NCBI GenBank assembly: GCA_963763095.1
Contig: CAVXNR010000037.1
Span: forward strand, 62,001 to 126,000
DNA: 64,000 nucleotides
Origin: CAVUCH01 sp963763095
GTDB taxonomy: Bacteria > Acidobacteriota > Vicinamibacteria > Vicinamibacterales > JAENWD01
Direction: 5' to 3'
The notes beneath the pieces are model-generated. The model did not search any database, was not told the DNA's origin, and saw only the letters and a program-made list of their open reading frames with translations. This document shows positions 28,988 to 37,992 of the stretch, one piece after another. A program made the translations under genes and the position numbers. Numbering within the stretch: the stretch's first letter is position 1; the number at the start of each line of letters is the position of its first letter.

Positions 28988-29962
28988 TTACGCCTTTGCG
29001 GCCTTCATGATGGCTCGCATCACCGTTGTCCGCGCCAGCTGAACCTTGTAGCCGTTCTGGGTCATGGGGACGGCGTTCTTCACCGCCGCATCCGCGGCTT
29101 CGGCGGCCACCTGCTCGGTGAGCGGCTTTCCCTTCAACACGGCCTCGGCGGCTGGCGAGCGCCACGGCACCGGCGCCACGGCGCCGAGCACCACGCGCGC
29201 CGAGTCGACAGCGGTGCCGCTCATCACGAGAGCCACGGAGGCCATCGTGACCGGCCAGTCGTGGGACTGTTTGAACTTCACCTCGTAGTGGGCGCTCTTC
29301 ACGTTCGGCTGCCGCGGCAGGAGCACGTGCGTGACGAGCTCGTTCGACTCGAGCACGGTTTCGCCGTACATATTGCGGTCGGGCATGAGGAAGAACTTGT
29401 CGGCCTCAATCTCCCGTTCTCCCTGCGGCCCGACCACGCGGAAACGGCCGCCGTAGGCGATGATCGGCACCGCCAGACTCGACGGGTGCACGATGTGGCA
29501 CGGCGCGTCGCCGAAGATGGCGTGAAACTGGTTCTCGCCCTCCACGGCGAAGCACCGGGCGCCGCCCTTCTTGAGGCAGTGGAACTCCTCGTTGCGGAAG
29601 TACCAGCACCGCGGCCGCTGCATGATGTTGCCGCCGACGGTTCCCACGTTGCGGATCTGCGGCGTCCCGACCTCCCCGGCGGCGTAGGCCAGCGCGGGGT
29701 ACGCCTTCGCGAGCGCCTCGTGCGCGGCGACATCTGCCACGCGCACCGCGGCGCCGATCGATGTCAGCCCCTGCGGCGCCACCGTGACCGTGGAGGGAAG
29801 TCCTTTCACGTTCACGAGCATGTCGGGCTGCGCGATGTAGTCCTTCATCAGCCCGAGAAGGTCCATGCCGCCGGCGAGCGGCAGCACTTTGCCGCGCTCG
29901 GTCGAGAGCGCCGCCACTGCCTCCTTCTCGTCCCGCGCATTCACGTAGGCAAAAGCCTTCAC
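28988..29962 (-). CDS. Molybdenum hydroxylase FAD subunit with 4Fe-4S insertion
   Basis: 324 residues, the FAD-binding medium subunit of the xanthine dehydrogenase family. VLPLAGGMDLLGLMKD and RNVGTVGGNIMQRP bind FAD. Between them and HPSSLAVPIIAYGG lies a four-Cys cluster (RCWYFRNEEFHCLKKGGARC and APCHIVH), the signature of the extra 4Fe-4S found in PaoB and 4-hydroxybenzoyl-CoA reductase beta subunits. It passes electrons from the 2Fe-2S subunit to the acceptor. GTG 29962 overlaps the Mo-subunit stop as GTGA. Confidence 0.92.
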   Translation of the reverse strand: MKAFAYVNARDEKEAVAALSTERGKVLPLAGGMDLLGLMKDYIAQPDMLVNVKGLPSTVTVAPQGLTSIGAAVRVADVAAHEALAKAYPALAYAAGEVGTPQIRNVGTVGGNIMQRPRCWYFRNEEFHCLKKGGARCFAVEGENQFHAIFGDAPCHIVHPSSLAVPIIAYGGRFRVVGPQGEREIEADKFFLMPDRNMYGETVLESNELVTHVLLPRQPNVKSAHYEVKFKQSHDWPVTMASVALVMSGTAVDSARVVLGAVAPVPWRSPAAEAVLKGKPLTEQVAAEAADAAVKNAVPMTQNGYKVQLARTTVMRAIMKAAKA

Positions 29963-32148
29963 AGCGTCCCTCCCGCGCGTTGCTGGGCAGCAATGGTGTC
30001 GAGGATCCGGTACGGCGTCATCGGCAGGCTGCGGACGCGCACGCCGATGGCGTTGTTCACCGCGTTCCCGATGGCTGCAGCCGTCGAGACCGTCGGCGGC
30101 TCACCGATGCCGATGACGCCTCGCTCCGCCTGGTTCACGAGCACCACCTCGATCTGCGGGATGTCCGACATGCCCGCCAGGTGATACCACTCCATGTTCG
30201 GGTTCACCATCTGACCGGTGTTGCGATCGAGGATGCGGTCTTCGTAGAGCGCCCAGTTGACGCCCATGATGATGCCGCCGATGCACTGGCTCTCGGCGGT
30301 CAGCGGGTCGAGCACGAGGCCGCAGTCCTGCACGCACAGCAGGCGTGTGACTCTGGTGACGCCGGTCTCGATGTCGACCTCGACCTCCGCGAACTGCACG
30401 CCGCTGGTGCCGCTTGCGGAGAGCCCGGCCTCCCATTCGCCGTCGACCGCGACAGGCTCGGTGCCGAGCAGGCGGCACGCGGCCTTCCAGTCGAGGCCCT
30501 TGGAAGGATCCGCCTTCGACGAGATGCGCCCATCGCGGGCCACCAGGTCGGCGGGTTGAACACCGAGCGAGGGCGCGACCCGTGCGGCCAGGGCATCGAA
30601 CGCCTTGCCCGCGGTGACGCGAATCGCCGGGGTGACGGAGGCGCTGGTCGTGCTGCCGCCACTCCCGCCGCTGAACGGATACAGACTGTCGCCGATCTCC
30701 GCCTTGACGGCCGTATAGGGCAGGCCCAGCGTTTCGGCCGCTACCATGGCGACGATCGTTCGTGCGCCGGTGCCGATGTCCTGCGTGCCGCAGCGCACGA
30801 CCACGCCGCCATCGGGCAGGATCTCGACGTGTGCCTTCGTGCCGCGCCCGCCGCCGCCCCAGCGATTGGCGGCGCAGCCCATCCCGCGCTTCACCGGTCC
30901 CGGCGTGGGGTCGCCGGTCGGGTGCCGCTTGCTCCACCCGAACTGCTCCGCGGCCTTCGGGAAGTACTGCCGCCACATCGCGTTGGGCGCCTCGGGCGGC
31001 AGGTTCTTCATCCGGAACGCAACAGGGTCCATCCTGACCTTGTCGGCGAGCTCGTCCATCAGCAGCTCGGTGGCGTAGCACCCCTGCGGATGGCCGGGCG
31101 CCCGCATCGCGCGCGCCGGCCCGGCGTTCGTGTAGACGTCCTTGTGGCGTCTACGCCGGTTCGGGAACGTGTAGATATAGGGGATCGGGAAGCCGGCGCC
31201 GACGCCGGCGCCGCCCGTGCCGTGGCTCTCCGCGTCGAACGCCACGCAGGTGCCATCAGCCGCGACGCCCGCCTTGATCTTCGAGGTCGACGACGGGCGA
31301 TTGCCTCCGGCGAGGTGCTCCTCCTTGCGATCGAGCATCAGCTTCACCGGCGCGGCCGCCAGCTTCGCGAGCTTCGCGCAGATGACGCCCTGAGCATCCG
31401 GCCCGAACTTGCTGCCGAAGCCTCCGCCCATGTACTCGCAGACGGTACGGACGTTTGCCTGCGGAATCTGCAGCGCTTCCGCGAATCCTTCGCGGCTGCC
31501 GTGCACGGCCTGAGTCGAAATCCACGCGGTGAGCTTGTCGCCCTCCCACTCGCAGACGCAGCCCTTCGTCTCCAGACACACATGCGTCTGCACCTGCGTT
31601 TCGTACGAGGCCTCCACGATGTGCGCGGCTGACTTGAAGCCGGCCTCGAGATCGCCGCTCTCCTCGGCCTCGCCTTCCTTGATGTTGCCGCCCTCGAAGA
31701 CGGCGGGTGCACCCGACTGCAGCGCGCGCCCCTCGGTGGCGACGTGGGGCAGCACCTCGTACTCCACCTTGATGAGGCGCAGCGCGTCGCGGGCCTGCTC
31801 CTCGGTAGCCGCGGCCACCGCCGCAACCTCGTCTCCCTGGTACATCGCCTTCTTGCCGGGCTCGAGCACGGCCAGCGCCGCCTTCACGCCAGGCGCCTTC
31901 TGCGCGGCCGAGAGATCGATCGACACAATCCGCGCGTGCGCGTGCGGCGACCGCAGGATGCGCGCGTGCAGCATCCCTGGGCGGTTGATGTCGTAGGTGT
32001 ACTTGGCGCGTCCCGATACCTTCTCCGGACCGTCGACCCGCATCAGGCGCTTCCCGATGACAGCGGACTCGTCGGGCCTGGGCCACGGGTACTTCGCGTG
32101 CTGTTGCGGGCGCGCCGGCGCCTGCACTTCCGGGACCTGGTCAGCCAC
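29959..32148 (-). CDS. Molybdenum hydroxylase large (molybdopterin) subunit
   Basis: 729 residues. The order is the N-terminal (MRVDGPEKVSGRAKYTYDI) and cofactor-binding domains (EYMGGGFGSKFGPDAQG, ARAMRAPGHPQGCYATE, GTQDIGTGARTIVAMVAAE), with the base-catalyst Glu in IGIGEPPTVSTAAAIGN near the C-terminus. It is close in layout to PaoC, which oxidises aromatic aldehydes; the substrate here is unproven. GTG 32148 overlaps the stop of the 2Fe-2S subunit by 8 nt. The three subunits are coupled. Confidence 0.93.
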   Translation of the reverse strand: MADQVPEVQAPARPQQHAKYPWPRPDESAVIGKRLMRVDGPEKVSGRAKYTYDINRPGMLHARILRSPHAHARIVSIDLSAAQKAPGVKAALAVLEPGKKAMYQGDEVAAVAAATEEQARDALRLIKVEYEVLPHVATEGRALQSGAPAVFEGGNIKEGEAEESGDLEAGFKSAAHIVEASYETQVQTHVCLETKGCVCEWEGDKLTAWISTQAVHGSREGFAEALQIPQANVRTVCEYMGGGFGSKFGPDAQGVICAKLAKLAAAPVKLMLDRKEEHLAGGNRPSSTSKIKAGVAADGTCVAFDAESHGTGGAGVGAGFPIPYIYTFPNRRRRHKDVYTNAGPARAMRAPGHPQGCYATELLMDELADKVRMDPVAFRMKNLPPEAPNAMWRQYFPKAAEQFGWSKRHPTGDPTPGPVKRGMGCAANRWGGGGRGTKAHVEILPDGGVVVRCGTQDIGTGARTIVAMVAAETLGLPYTAVKAEIGDSLYPFSGGSGGSTTSASVTPAIRVTAGKAFDALAARVAPSLGVQPADLVARDGRISSKADPSKGLDWKAACRLLGTEPVAVDGEWEAGLSASGTSGVQFAEVEVDIETGVTRVTRLLCVQDCGLVLDPLTAESQCIGGIIMGVNWALYEDRILDRNTGQMVNPNMEWYHLAGMSDIPQIEVVLVNQAERGVIGIGEPPTVSTAAAIGNAVNNAIGVRVRSLPMTPYRILDTIAAQQRAGGTL

Positions 32149-32776
32149 GGGTCACCCCCTTCTGCGGATCGAGCACGGCTTCGAGCACGCGCGTGTAGGT
32201 GCCGCACCGGCAGATATTGCCGTCGAGCGCCTGGCGGGCCTGTTCACGCGTGGGCGACGGGTGCTTGTCGAGCAGCGCCACGGCCGACATCACGAACCCG
32301 GGCGTGCAGAAGCCACACATCGTGCCGTCGTGCGCGACGAATGCCTGCTGCACCGGGTGGAGCACAGTGCCCTGCGTCAGCCCTTCGACGGTGCGGATTT
32401 CTTTCCCCTGCGCCTCGATCGCGAGCATCGAGCAGGTGTAGGCCGTGCGCCCGTCGACGATGGCGGTGCAGGCGCCACAGCTGCCGCGATCGCAGACGCG
32501 CTTCAGGCCCGTGTGTTCGAGCCGATCGCGCATCGCATCGAGGAGGGTCACACGCGGCTCGATCGTGAGCTGGTGATTCTTGCCGTTGATCATCAGCGTG
32601 ATCGGCACCGGCCCCGGGCCCATGGGCGTCGCGGCGGATGTCTGCGCCTCTGCGCCCCCGCCAACCACGGTGGCGGCGACGCTCGAGGCGCCCACGGTTT
32701 TCAGGAACGCGCGGCGGCTGACGTTCAAGCCATTGTCGTCAGGCGGGGCGCTGATCTCGTCGTCTTTCGGAGCCAT
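32141..32776 (-). CDS. Molybdenum hydroxylase 2Fe-2S subunit, Tat-exported
   Basis: 211 residues from ATG 32776. A twin-arginine signal (NVSRRAFLKTVGASSVAATV) shows that the folded complex is exported to the periplasm, as in PaoABC. The plant-type cluster is in CDRGSCGACTAIVDGRTAYTC minus its last residue, and the C-terminal 2Fe-2S in MCGFCTPGFVM and ICRCGTYTRVLEAV. A longer frame upstream lacks coding character. It heads a three-gene operon; no MoCo chaperone such as PaoD is in the window. Confidence 0.93.
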   Translation of the reverse strand: MAPKDDEISAPPDDNGLNVSRRAFLKTVGASSVAATVVGGGAEAQTSAATPMGPGPVPITLMINGKNHQLTIEPRVTLLDAMRDRLEHTGLKRVCDRGSCGACTAIVDGRTAYTCSMLAIEAQGKEIRTVEGLTQGTVLHPVQQAFVAHDGTMCGFCTPGFVMSAVALLDKHPSPTREQARQALDGNICRCGTYTRVLEAVLDPQKGVTRG

Positions 32777-32964
32777 GAGGACCCCCAAGTAGGTGAGAGC
32801 AATCGCTCGGGCCGGCGAGAATGGGGCCGGCCGCGAAAGCATTTCAGCATAGCGAATGCGTATGGCTGCGGCAAGCCGTGTGACAGACTGGCGCGGCGGG
32901 GCCGCGGCGCACGGGCTGGCTGGCCCGAAACAGTTCACCGCTATCGACCTGGAAGGGAACGCAG

Positions 32965-34260
32965 ATGATCACGCGCCGGGCATTTTTTCGGCAGGCCTCC
33001 ATCGCCTCGGGTGCAGTCGCGGCGCTCACCGATGACTGGAGCGCCACGGTCGGGGCAGCCGCAGCGGCGACGGCGGATCGCAATGCCGAGACGTTGGCCG
33101 GCGATGAGGACTACTGGCGAGACGTCCAGCAGGCGTTCACGCTCGACCGCACGATGATCAACCTGAACAACGGTGGCGTCTCGCCAAGCCCGCGCGTCGT
33201 GCACGAGGCATACAAGCGGTATCTCGACATCTCCAATCAGGCGCCGGCGTACTACATGTGGCAGGTAGTCGAGCCGGGGATCGAAGCCGTACGGCGGCAG
33301 CTCGCGGGCGAGTTCGGCTGCGATCCCGAGGAGCTGGCGATCACGCGCAACGCGAGCGAGGCCCTCCAGGCGGCGCAGCTCGGGATCGATCTGAAGCCGG
33401 GCGACGAAGTGGTCACGACCAACCAGGACTACCCGCGGATGCTCGACACCTGGGAGCAGCGCGTCCGGCGCGACGGCATCGTCCTCAAGAAAATCTCGTT
33501 CCCGGTGCCGCCCTCCAGCCAGAACGACCTCGCCGAACGCCTGATCGGTGCGATCTCGTCTCGGACCCGCGTGCTGCACTTCTGTCACATCACGAACCTC
33601 ACCGGCCAGATATTCCCCGTGCGCGACATCTGCCGGGCGGCCCGGGAGCGTGGGGTCCGCACCATCGTCGACGGCGCGCATGCGTTTGCGCACTTCCCCT
33701 TCAAAGCCGCCGACCTCGACTGCGACATCTACGGCACCAGCCTGCACAAGTGGCTGCTGGCGCCTGTCGGCACGGGGTTCCTGTACGTCCGCCGGCCGCT
33801 CGTCAAAACGATCTGGCCACTCACCCCGGCAGCCGAGAAGCTGACCGACGACATCCGCAAGTTCGAGGAGATTGGGACCCATCCGGCCGCCGCTCACAGC
33901 GCCATTGCGGAAGCCTTGGAATTTCACCAGGCCATCGGCGTCGAGCGGAAAGCGGCCCGGCTTCGATTCCTGAAGGATCGGTGGGCCCGCCGGGTCGAGT
34001 CGCGTCCCGGCGCGCGAGTCCTGACCAGCTTCGACCCCGCACAGTCCTGCGCCATCGGCAACCTGTCCCTCACCGGGGTGGACGCTGGTAAGCTTGCCGC
34101 CCACCTCTGGGCGCGCGAGCGGATTTTCGTGACCCCGATCAAACATGAGGAGTTCGAGGGCATTCGCGTGACGCCGAACCTCTACACCACACTCAATGAG
34201 ATCGATACCTTCTCCAAGGCGATAGACGACGTGCTGGCGAAGGGGATTACCGCGTCTTGA
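32965..34260 (+). CDS. Tat-exported class V aminotransferase
   Basis: 431 residues. A twin-arginine signal (MITRRAFFRQASIASGAVAA) precedes a class V aminotransferase fold: NLNNGGVSPSPRVVHEAYKR, ELAITRNASEALQAAQLG, FCHITNLTGQIFPVRDIC, VDGAHAFAHFPF and the Schiff-base lysine in GTSLHKWLLAPVGTGFLYVR. Relatives include isopenicillin-N epimerase and cysteine desulfurases. The ribosome site GGAAGGG supports ATG 32965. It is divergent from the exported molybdenum hydroxylase with 188 bp between starts, so the two may be co-regulated. Confidence 0.88.
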   Translation: MITRRAFFRQASIASGAVAALTDDWSATVGAAAAATADRNAETLAGDEDYWRDVQQAFTLDRTMINLNNGGVSPSPRVVHEAYKRYLDISNQAPAYYMWQVVEPGIEAVRRQLAGEFGCDPEELAITRNASEALQAAQLGIDLKPGDEVVTTNQDYPRMLDTWEQRVRRDGIVLKKISFPVPPSSQNDLAERLIGAISSRTRVLHFCHITNLTGQIFPVRDICRAARERGVRTIVDGAHAFAHFPFKAADLDCDIYGTSLHKWLLAPVGTGFLYVRRPLVKTIWPLTPAAEKLTDDIRKFEEIGTHPAAAHSAIAEALEFHQAIGVERKAARLRFLKDRWARRVESRPGARVLTSFDPAQSCAIGNLSLTGVDAGKLAAHLWARERIFVTPIKHEEFEGIRVTPNLYTTLNEIDTFSKAIDDVLAKGITAS

Positions 34261-34311
34261 GGCGCAGTTGCTTGTTCCAGCTCATCTCCCGTGTGCGTGC
34301 CGTCCTAAGTC

Positions 34312-34353
34312 CTAAACTTTTAGTTGACAGCCTTCGGCTTCGGAAACTACGCT
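34312..34353 (+). promoter_or_regulatory. Promoter and possible BlaI operator
   Basis: TTGACA at 34324-34329 and TACGCT at 34348-34353 give an 18 bp spacing. Touching the -35 is the imperfect palindrome CTAAACTTTTAG (34312-34323, 10 of 12 bases symmetric), well placed for BlaI autorepression. Confidence 0.5.
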
Positions 34354-34395
34354 CACGTGCGCTCCTAACAAATTAAGAGTTGAACACGAGATCCG

Positions 34396-34815
34396 ATGCC
34401 ACGACGTCGTACGCCCGGGCTGACTGACGCTGAACTCCGCGTGATCCGCGTGTTGTGGACCCGTCCCCGCGCGACGGTGAACGAGGTCATCGAGCAGATG
34501 GGCCCCGGTCCCACGCCTGCGTACAACACCGTGCTGACCATTCTTGGCATTCTTCAGCGGAAGGGCTGGGTCACCCGCGAAAAGGAGGGGCGCGCGCACG
34601 CCTATCTGGCGGTCGTGGATCGCAAAGAGGCGCGGCGTACCGCGTTGACTCAGCTGCTGAGCCGTTTCTTCGACAACTCTCCGCGTGAGCTCGTGCTCGA
34701 TCTGCTCGGGCACACACGCACCGACGCGGAGGAGCTCCGACAAGTGCGCGAGCTCATCGGGCAGGCGCCCACGGATGACGCCCCCCCCGGTGACGGGAAA
34801 CGGCAGCGCGGATGA
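34396..34815 (+). CDS. BlaI/MecI family repressor
   Basis: Winged-helix protein of 139 residues: LTDAELRVIRVLWTRPRATVNEV is the DNA-binding start, AYNTVLTILGILQRKGWVTR the recognition helix and wing, followed by the dimerisation helix LTQLLSRFFDNSPRELVLDLL. BlaI proteins repress beta-lactamase and many other operons until cleaved through a partner BlaR1. The gene overlaps the next by 4 bp (ATGA), so both are coupled. Confidence 0.92.
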   Translation: MPRRRTPGLTDAELRVIRVLWTRPRATVNEVIEQMGPGPTPAYNTVLTILGILQRKGWVTREKEGRAHAYLAVVDRKEARRTALTQLLSRFFDNSPRELVLDLLGHTRTDAEELRQVRELIGQAPTDDAPPGDGKRQRG

Positions 34816-36269
34816 TCATTGCCCTCACCTGGCTCTGGCAGGGTCTCGCCCTGGCAGGACTCACGGTCCTCCTGCTCCGCGCACTGCCACACCTGAATGC
34901 CGCGACCCGTCACGCCATGTGGTGGACGGCGCTGGTCGCCGTCCTATGCATCCCCCTCGTCCTGGTCGCCGAGACCGTGTGTGTCGCGCTGCTCCCCGGC
35001 TTCCCGTCGCCTCCCGCGCGGGATGCGGTCCAGCCAGCGCTGCTCCTTCCGGCTGCTCCCGACTGGGTGGGCCTCCTGTGCGGATCGGCGTGGATCCTCG
35101 CTGCGCTGTTCGGCCTCATCCGGGTGGTGCGCGGTTATTGCGTGATGCGGACGCTCAGGCGCACGTCAACGCCCTTCGACGCCATCCGTGAACGGCACCT
35201 GCCGCTGTGGTCTGTGACGCGCGCGCGCGCGCGCCGCCCGGCCGATCTGAGGATCTCGGGAAGTCTTGCGGGCGCCTGCGCGCTCGGATTCCGCCGCCCT
35301 CTCATCGTCGTCGGACGGACCCTGGTCGAGCGGCTGGACGATGCCGCGCTCGATCAGGTGGTCATGCACGAGTACGCGCACCTCGCGCGGTACGATGACT
35401 GGCTGCAGCTGTTGCAGACCCTCGCGCGAGCCGTTGGAGGGCTGCATCCCGCGGTGTGCTGGCTCTCCCGCCGCATCGACCTCGATCGGGAAGCCGCCTG
35501 CGATGACCACGTCGTCGCCCGAACCGGGGCGGCCCGCCAGTACGCCTCGACCCTGCTCGCAGCGGCGGTTGCTGCAGGCTCCCGGCCCACGCCGATCGCC
35601 ATCGCCCCCGGCGCTACCTTGCGGGGATCTGCGCTTCGCCGCCGTGTGGCACGGCTCCTCGACCCGTCGCGCGCCACCGGCACGCGGGCAACACCGGTCG
35701 CAGCGATAGGGATGGTGCTCCCGGTGGTTGCGATCCTGGCGGGCCCGCGCGTGGCGCCGCTGATCGCATTCGTGGATGCCGTCGAACTGGCGCTGCCGGT
35801 TCAGCGCCTTACCGGGCAGCAGCCTGCCGCTTCGACCGAGGCAAACGGCGAATTTGGGGGGAGGGGTTCCACGGCGCCGGCGGGCGCTTCAGGCCCGGCG
35901 GCGCCCAGCGTCTCACGGCCACCGGCCTCCCCACCCGCCGCGCGCGCGCGCGCCAACGAGCCGACGATCTCGCACGTCACCCCGGAGCCCACGAGCCTGC
36001 TCCCGGCGGAGGCCCCCGCGCCAATGGAGAGCCGCAGGCTGATCGACCACGTGGATGCGCGGCTTCTTTCTGCCGCTCCGGCTGCTACGATGAATGGTTT
36101 TGCCGTGTCCGCACCGCCCGCACGGGAATCGGGGCAGGCGGGCGCCCGGTCGTCGCTGGCCGGGGCAAAAGACGCCGCATTGGCAGTCGCGGCCGGTGCA
36201 GAACGACGCGGCGTTACGATTGGCCGCGCGTTCGCCCGCGCGGGCCAGGCGATCGCGGGGAAGTTCTGA
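34812..36269 (+). CDS. BlaR1-type M56 membrane metallopeptidase
   Basis: 485 residues with four likely membrane helices in the first about 300 residues. The zinc site is VMHEYAHLARYDDWLQLLQ (HEYAH, about residue 185), and RRIDLDREAACDDHVVARTG adds the third ligand region. No penicillin-binding sensor domain follows; the C-terminal 170 residues are a Pro/Ala-rich low-complexity tail, so the signal it senses may not be a beta-lactam. It would cleave or inactivate the coupled BlaI repressor. Confidence 0.9.
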   Translation: MIIALTWLWQGLALAGLTVLLLRALPHLNAATRHAMWWTALVAVLCIPLVLVAETVCVALLPGFPSPPARDAVQPALLLPAAPDWVGLLCGSAWILAALFGLIRVVRGYCVMRTLRRTSTPFDAIRERHLPLWSVTRARARRPADLRISGSLAGACALGFRRPLIVVGRTLVERLDDAALDQVVMHEYAHLARYDDWLQLLQTLARAVGGLHPAVCWLSRRIDLDREAACDDHVVARTGAARQYASTLLAAAVAAGSRPTPIAIAPGATLRGSALRRRVARLLDPSRATGTRATPVAAIGMVLPVVAILAGPRVAPLIAFVDAVELALPVQRLTGQQPAASTEANGEFGGRGSTAPAGASGPAAPSVSRPPASPPAARARANEPTISHVTPEPTSLLPAEAPAPMESRRLIDHVDARLLSAAPAATMNGFAVSAPPARESGQAGARSSLAGAKDAALAVAAGAERRGVTIGRAFARAGQAIAGKF

Positions 36270-36325
36270 GCGTGCTGAGCCCAGGCGTCGCCACCTCCGT
36301 CAACCATCAGTCTGGAGATCCCGGA

Positions 36326-37870
36326 ATGCGCGTGTTTCTCGTGAACCCAAGCCACGTATCGTTCGGCACCGCCGTCATCACGCCGCGCTGGCTCTTCGTG
36401 CTCGCGGCCGCGACGCCGGCGCGCTTTGGGGACCCCGTCATCTGCGACGAGACGCTCGAGGTGTTCGACCCGCAACAGGTGCAGCCGGGTGACGTGGTCG
36501 GCATCGGCATCCATACGGGCAATGCGCTGCGGGGCTACGAGGTGGGGCGCGCCGCGCGTGAGCGCGGGGCCAAGGTCATATTCGGCGGCATCCACGCAAC
36601 GCTCTTTCCGGACGAGCCGCACGATCTCGGTGGCGCCCACGCCGTGGTCAGGGGTGACGGCGACGACGCTTTCGGTCCTGTGATTGACGACTGTGTCGCC
36701 GGGGTCCAGCAACGCGTCTACGAGGCGGGCCGGATCGCGGGGAACCACTTCAGCCAGGCCCGCTGGGATCTGCTGCCGAAGGATCGGTACATGTGGGCCT
36801 CCGTGCAGACCGTGCGTGGTTGCCCGAAGCACTGCTCCTTCTGCTCCGTGTGGCGCACGGATGGGCAACAGCCGCGGCAGGCCAAGATCGAGGCCATCGT
36901 CGGAGAGATCGTGGCGTTGCGGCGCCAGGGCTTCCGCTTCATCGCCCTCGCCGACGATAACTTCTACCCGGTATCGCTCGCGGATCTGGCGCAGGCCCGC
37001 CGCCGCGCCGACCCAGCGAGGCTGCGCGAGCTGGAGACGGTCCGCGCCGAACGCTTCGCGCTGATGGAGCGGCTGCAGCGCCTGCCGGAAGACATGGTGT
37101 TCTTCACCCAGATCACGATGGAGGCCGCGGAAGACGCCGAATTCATGGCGGCGATGAAGCGCGCCCACATCAAGGGTGCGCTGGTCGGCGTGGAGTCGGT
37201 CACCGCCGAGGGGTTGAAGGACGTCTACAAGGGGTTCAACCTCCACGGCGAGGCACTCGTCGAGCGGCTGCAGGCGTTCCGCACGCACGGCATCCACGTG
37301 CTGGGCTCCTTCATCTTCGGTCTGCCCAGCGATCGTCCGGCGACGTTCGCGACAACGGCGGAGCTCGCTGACCGCGCCGGCGTGACCTTCGCCCAGTTCG
37401 TCATGCTGACGCCGTACCCCGGCACGGTGGACTTCGAGAGGTGGGAGAAGGACATGGGGGAGGCTGTGCCGCGCGTGGGTGGCATACCGGTTTCGCGGCA
37501 CTGGTTGATCCCCCAGGCGCAGCGGCCCAAGGTCTACACCCCGCACCCGGTAATGGCAGCAGACGAGATCCGGCGCCGGACGCAGGGGGTCTGGGACGAG
37601 TTCTATTCGCTGCCGCGCATCTGGCGGCGCTCCCGGGCCGTGCGGTCTCTGAAGGCGCGCATGGCCTTCTTGCTCATCTCCAAGCTGTACCGGCAGATGT
37701 ACGCGAACACCGGGATCGCCACCGACTCGGCCCGACACGAACGGTCGGTAAAACTCGCACGGCTCACGGCGAAAGCCTGCCGGCGCTTGTTCACGGCAGC
37801 GCCGATGCAGCATCTCGAAGTGCCTCCGGCCGCAGCTCCGGCGTCTTCGCTCGAGTCGCGCACAGCGTAA
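36326..37870 (+). CDS. B12-binding radical SAM protein
   Basis: 514 residues from ATG 36326 (ribosome site GGAGATCC). The first about 150 residues form a cobalamin-binding fold (GDVVGIGIHTGNALRGYEV, VIFGGIHATLFPDEP). The radical SAM domain has QTVRGCPKHCSFCSVWRT, the CxxxCxxC motif, and GALVGVESVTAEGLKDVYKG. The C-terminal region (about 400-500) is basic and of unknown role. Such proteins often methylate or rearrange lipids or natural products. No partner gene marks its substrate; it starts 57 bp after BlaR1. Confidence 0.88.
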   Translation: MRVFLVNPSHVSFGTAVITPRWLFVLAAATPARFGDPVICDETLEVFDPQQVQPGDVVGIGIHTGNALRGYEVGRAARERGAKVIFGGIHATLFPDEPHDLGGAHAVVRGDGDDAFGPVIDDCVAGVQQRVYEAGRIAGNHFSQARWDLLPKDRYMWASVQTVRGCPKHCSFCSVWRTDGQQPRQAKIEAIVGEIVALRRQGFRFIALADDNFYPVSLADLAQARRRADPARLRELETVRAERFALMERLQRLPEDMVFFTQITMEAAEDAEFMAAMKRAHIKGALVGVESVTAEGLKDVYKGFNLHGEALVERLQAFRTHGIHVLGSFIFGLPSDRPATFATTAELADRAGVTFAQFVMLTPYPGTVDFERWEKDMGEAVPRVGGIPVSRHWLIPQAQRPKVYTPHPVMAADEIRRRTQGVWDEFYSLPRIWRRSRAVRSLKARMAFLLISKLYRQMYANTGIATDSARHERSVKLARLTAKACRRLFTAAPMQHLEVPPAAAPASSLESRTA

Positions 37871-37980
37871 GCTCACGCCCTGTTGCCGAGTGACGCCGTG
37901 CAGCGGCCACTCGGGCTGCAGCGCCGCTCGCGATCGATCCAGCCGCACACCACACGGAAGCGCGAGCCGGTGTTCGCCGC

Positions 37981-37986
37981 TATGAT
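37981..37986 (+). promoter_or_regulatory. CDF transporter promoter, leaderless-type -10
   Basis: TATGAT with exactly 6 nt to GTG 37993. No -35 is evident. Confidence 0.5.
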
Positions 37987-37992
37987 TGCGGC

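Noticed and set aside
28733..31632. Long plus-strand frames opposite the molybdenum hydroxylase genes
   Set aside because: Shadows of high-GC codon bias; no family motifs, no ribosome sites, while the minus strand holds clear subunits.
35218..35233. Alternating GC run as a possible Z-DNA element
   Set aside because: It lies inside the blaR1 coding sequence and is explained by Arg/Ala codons; too short to call.
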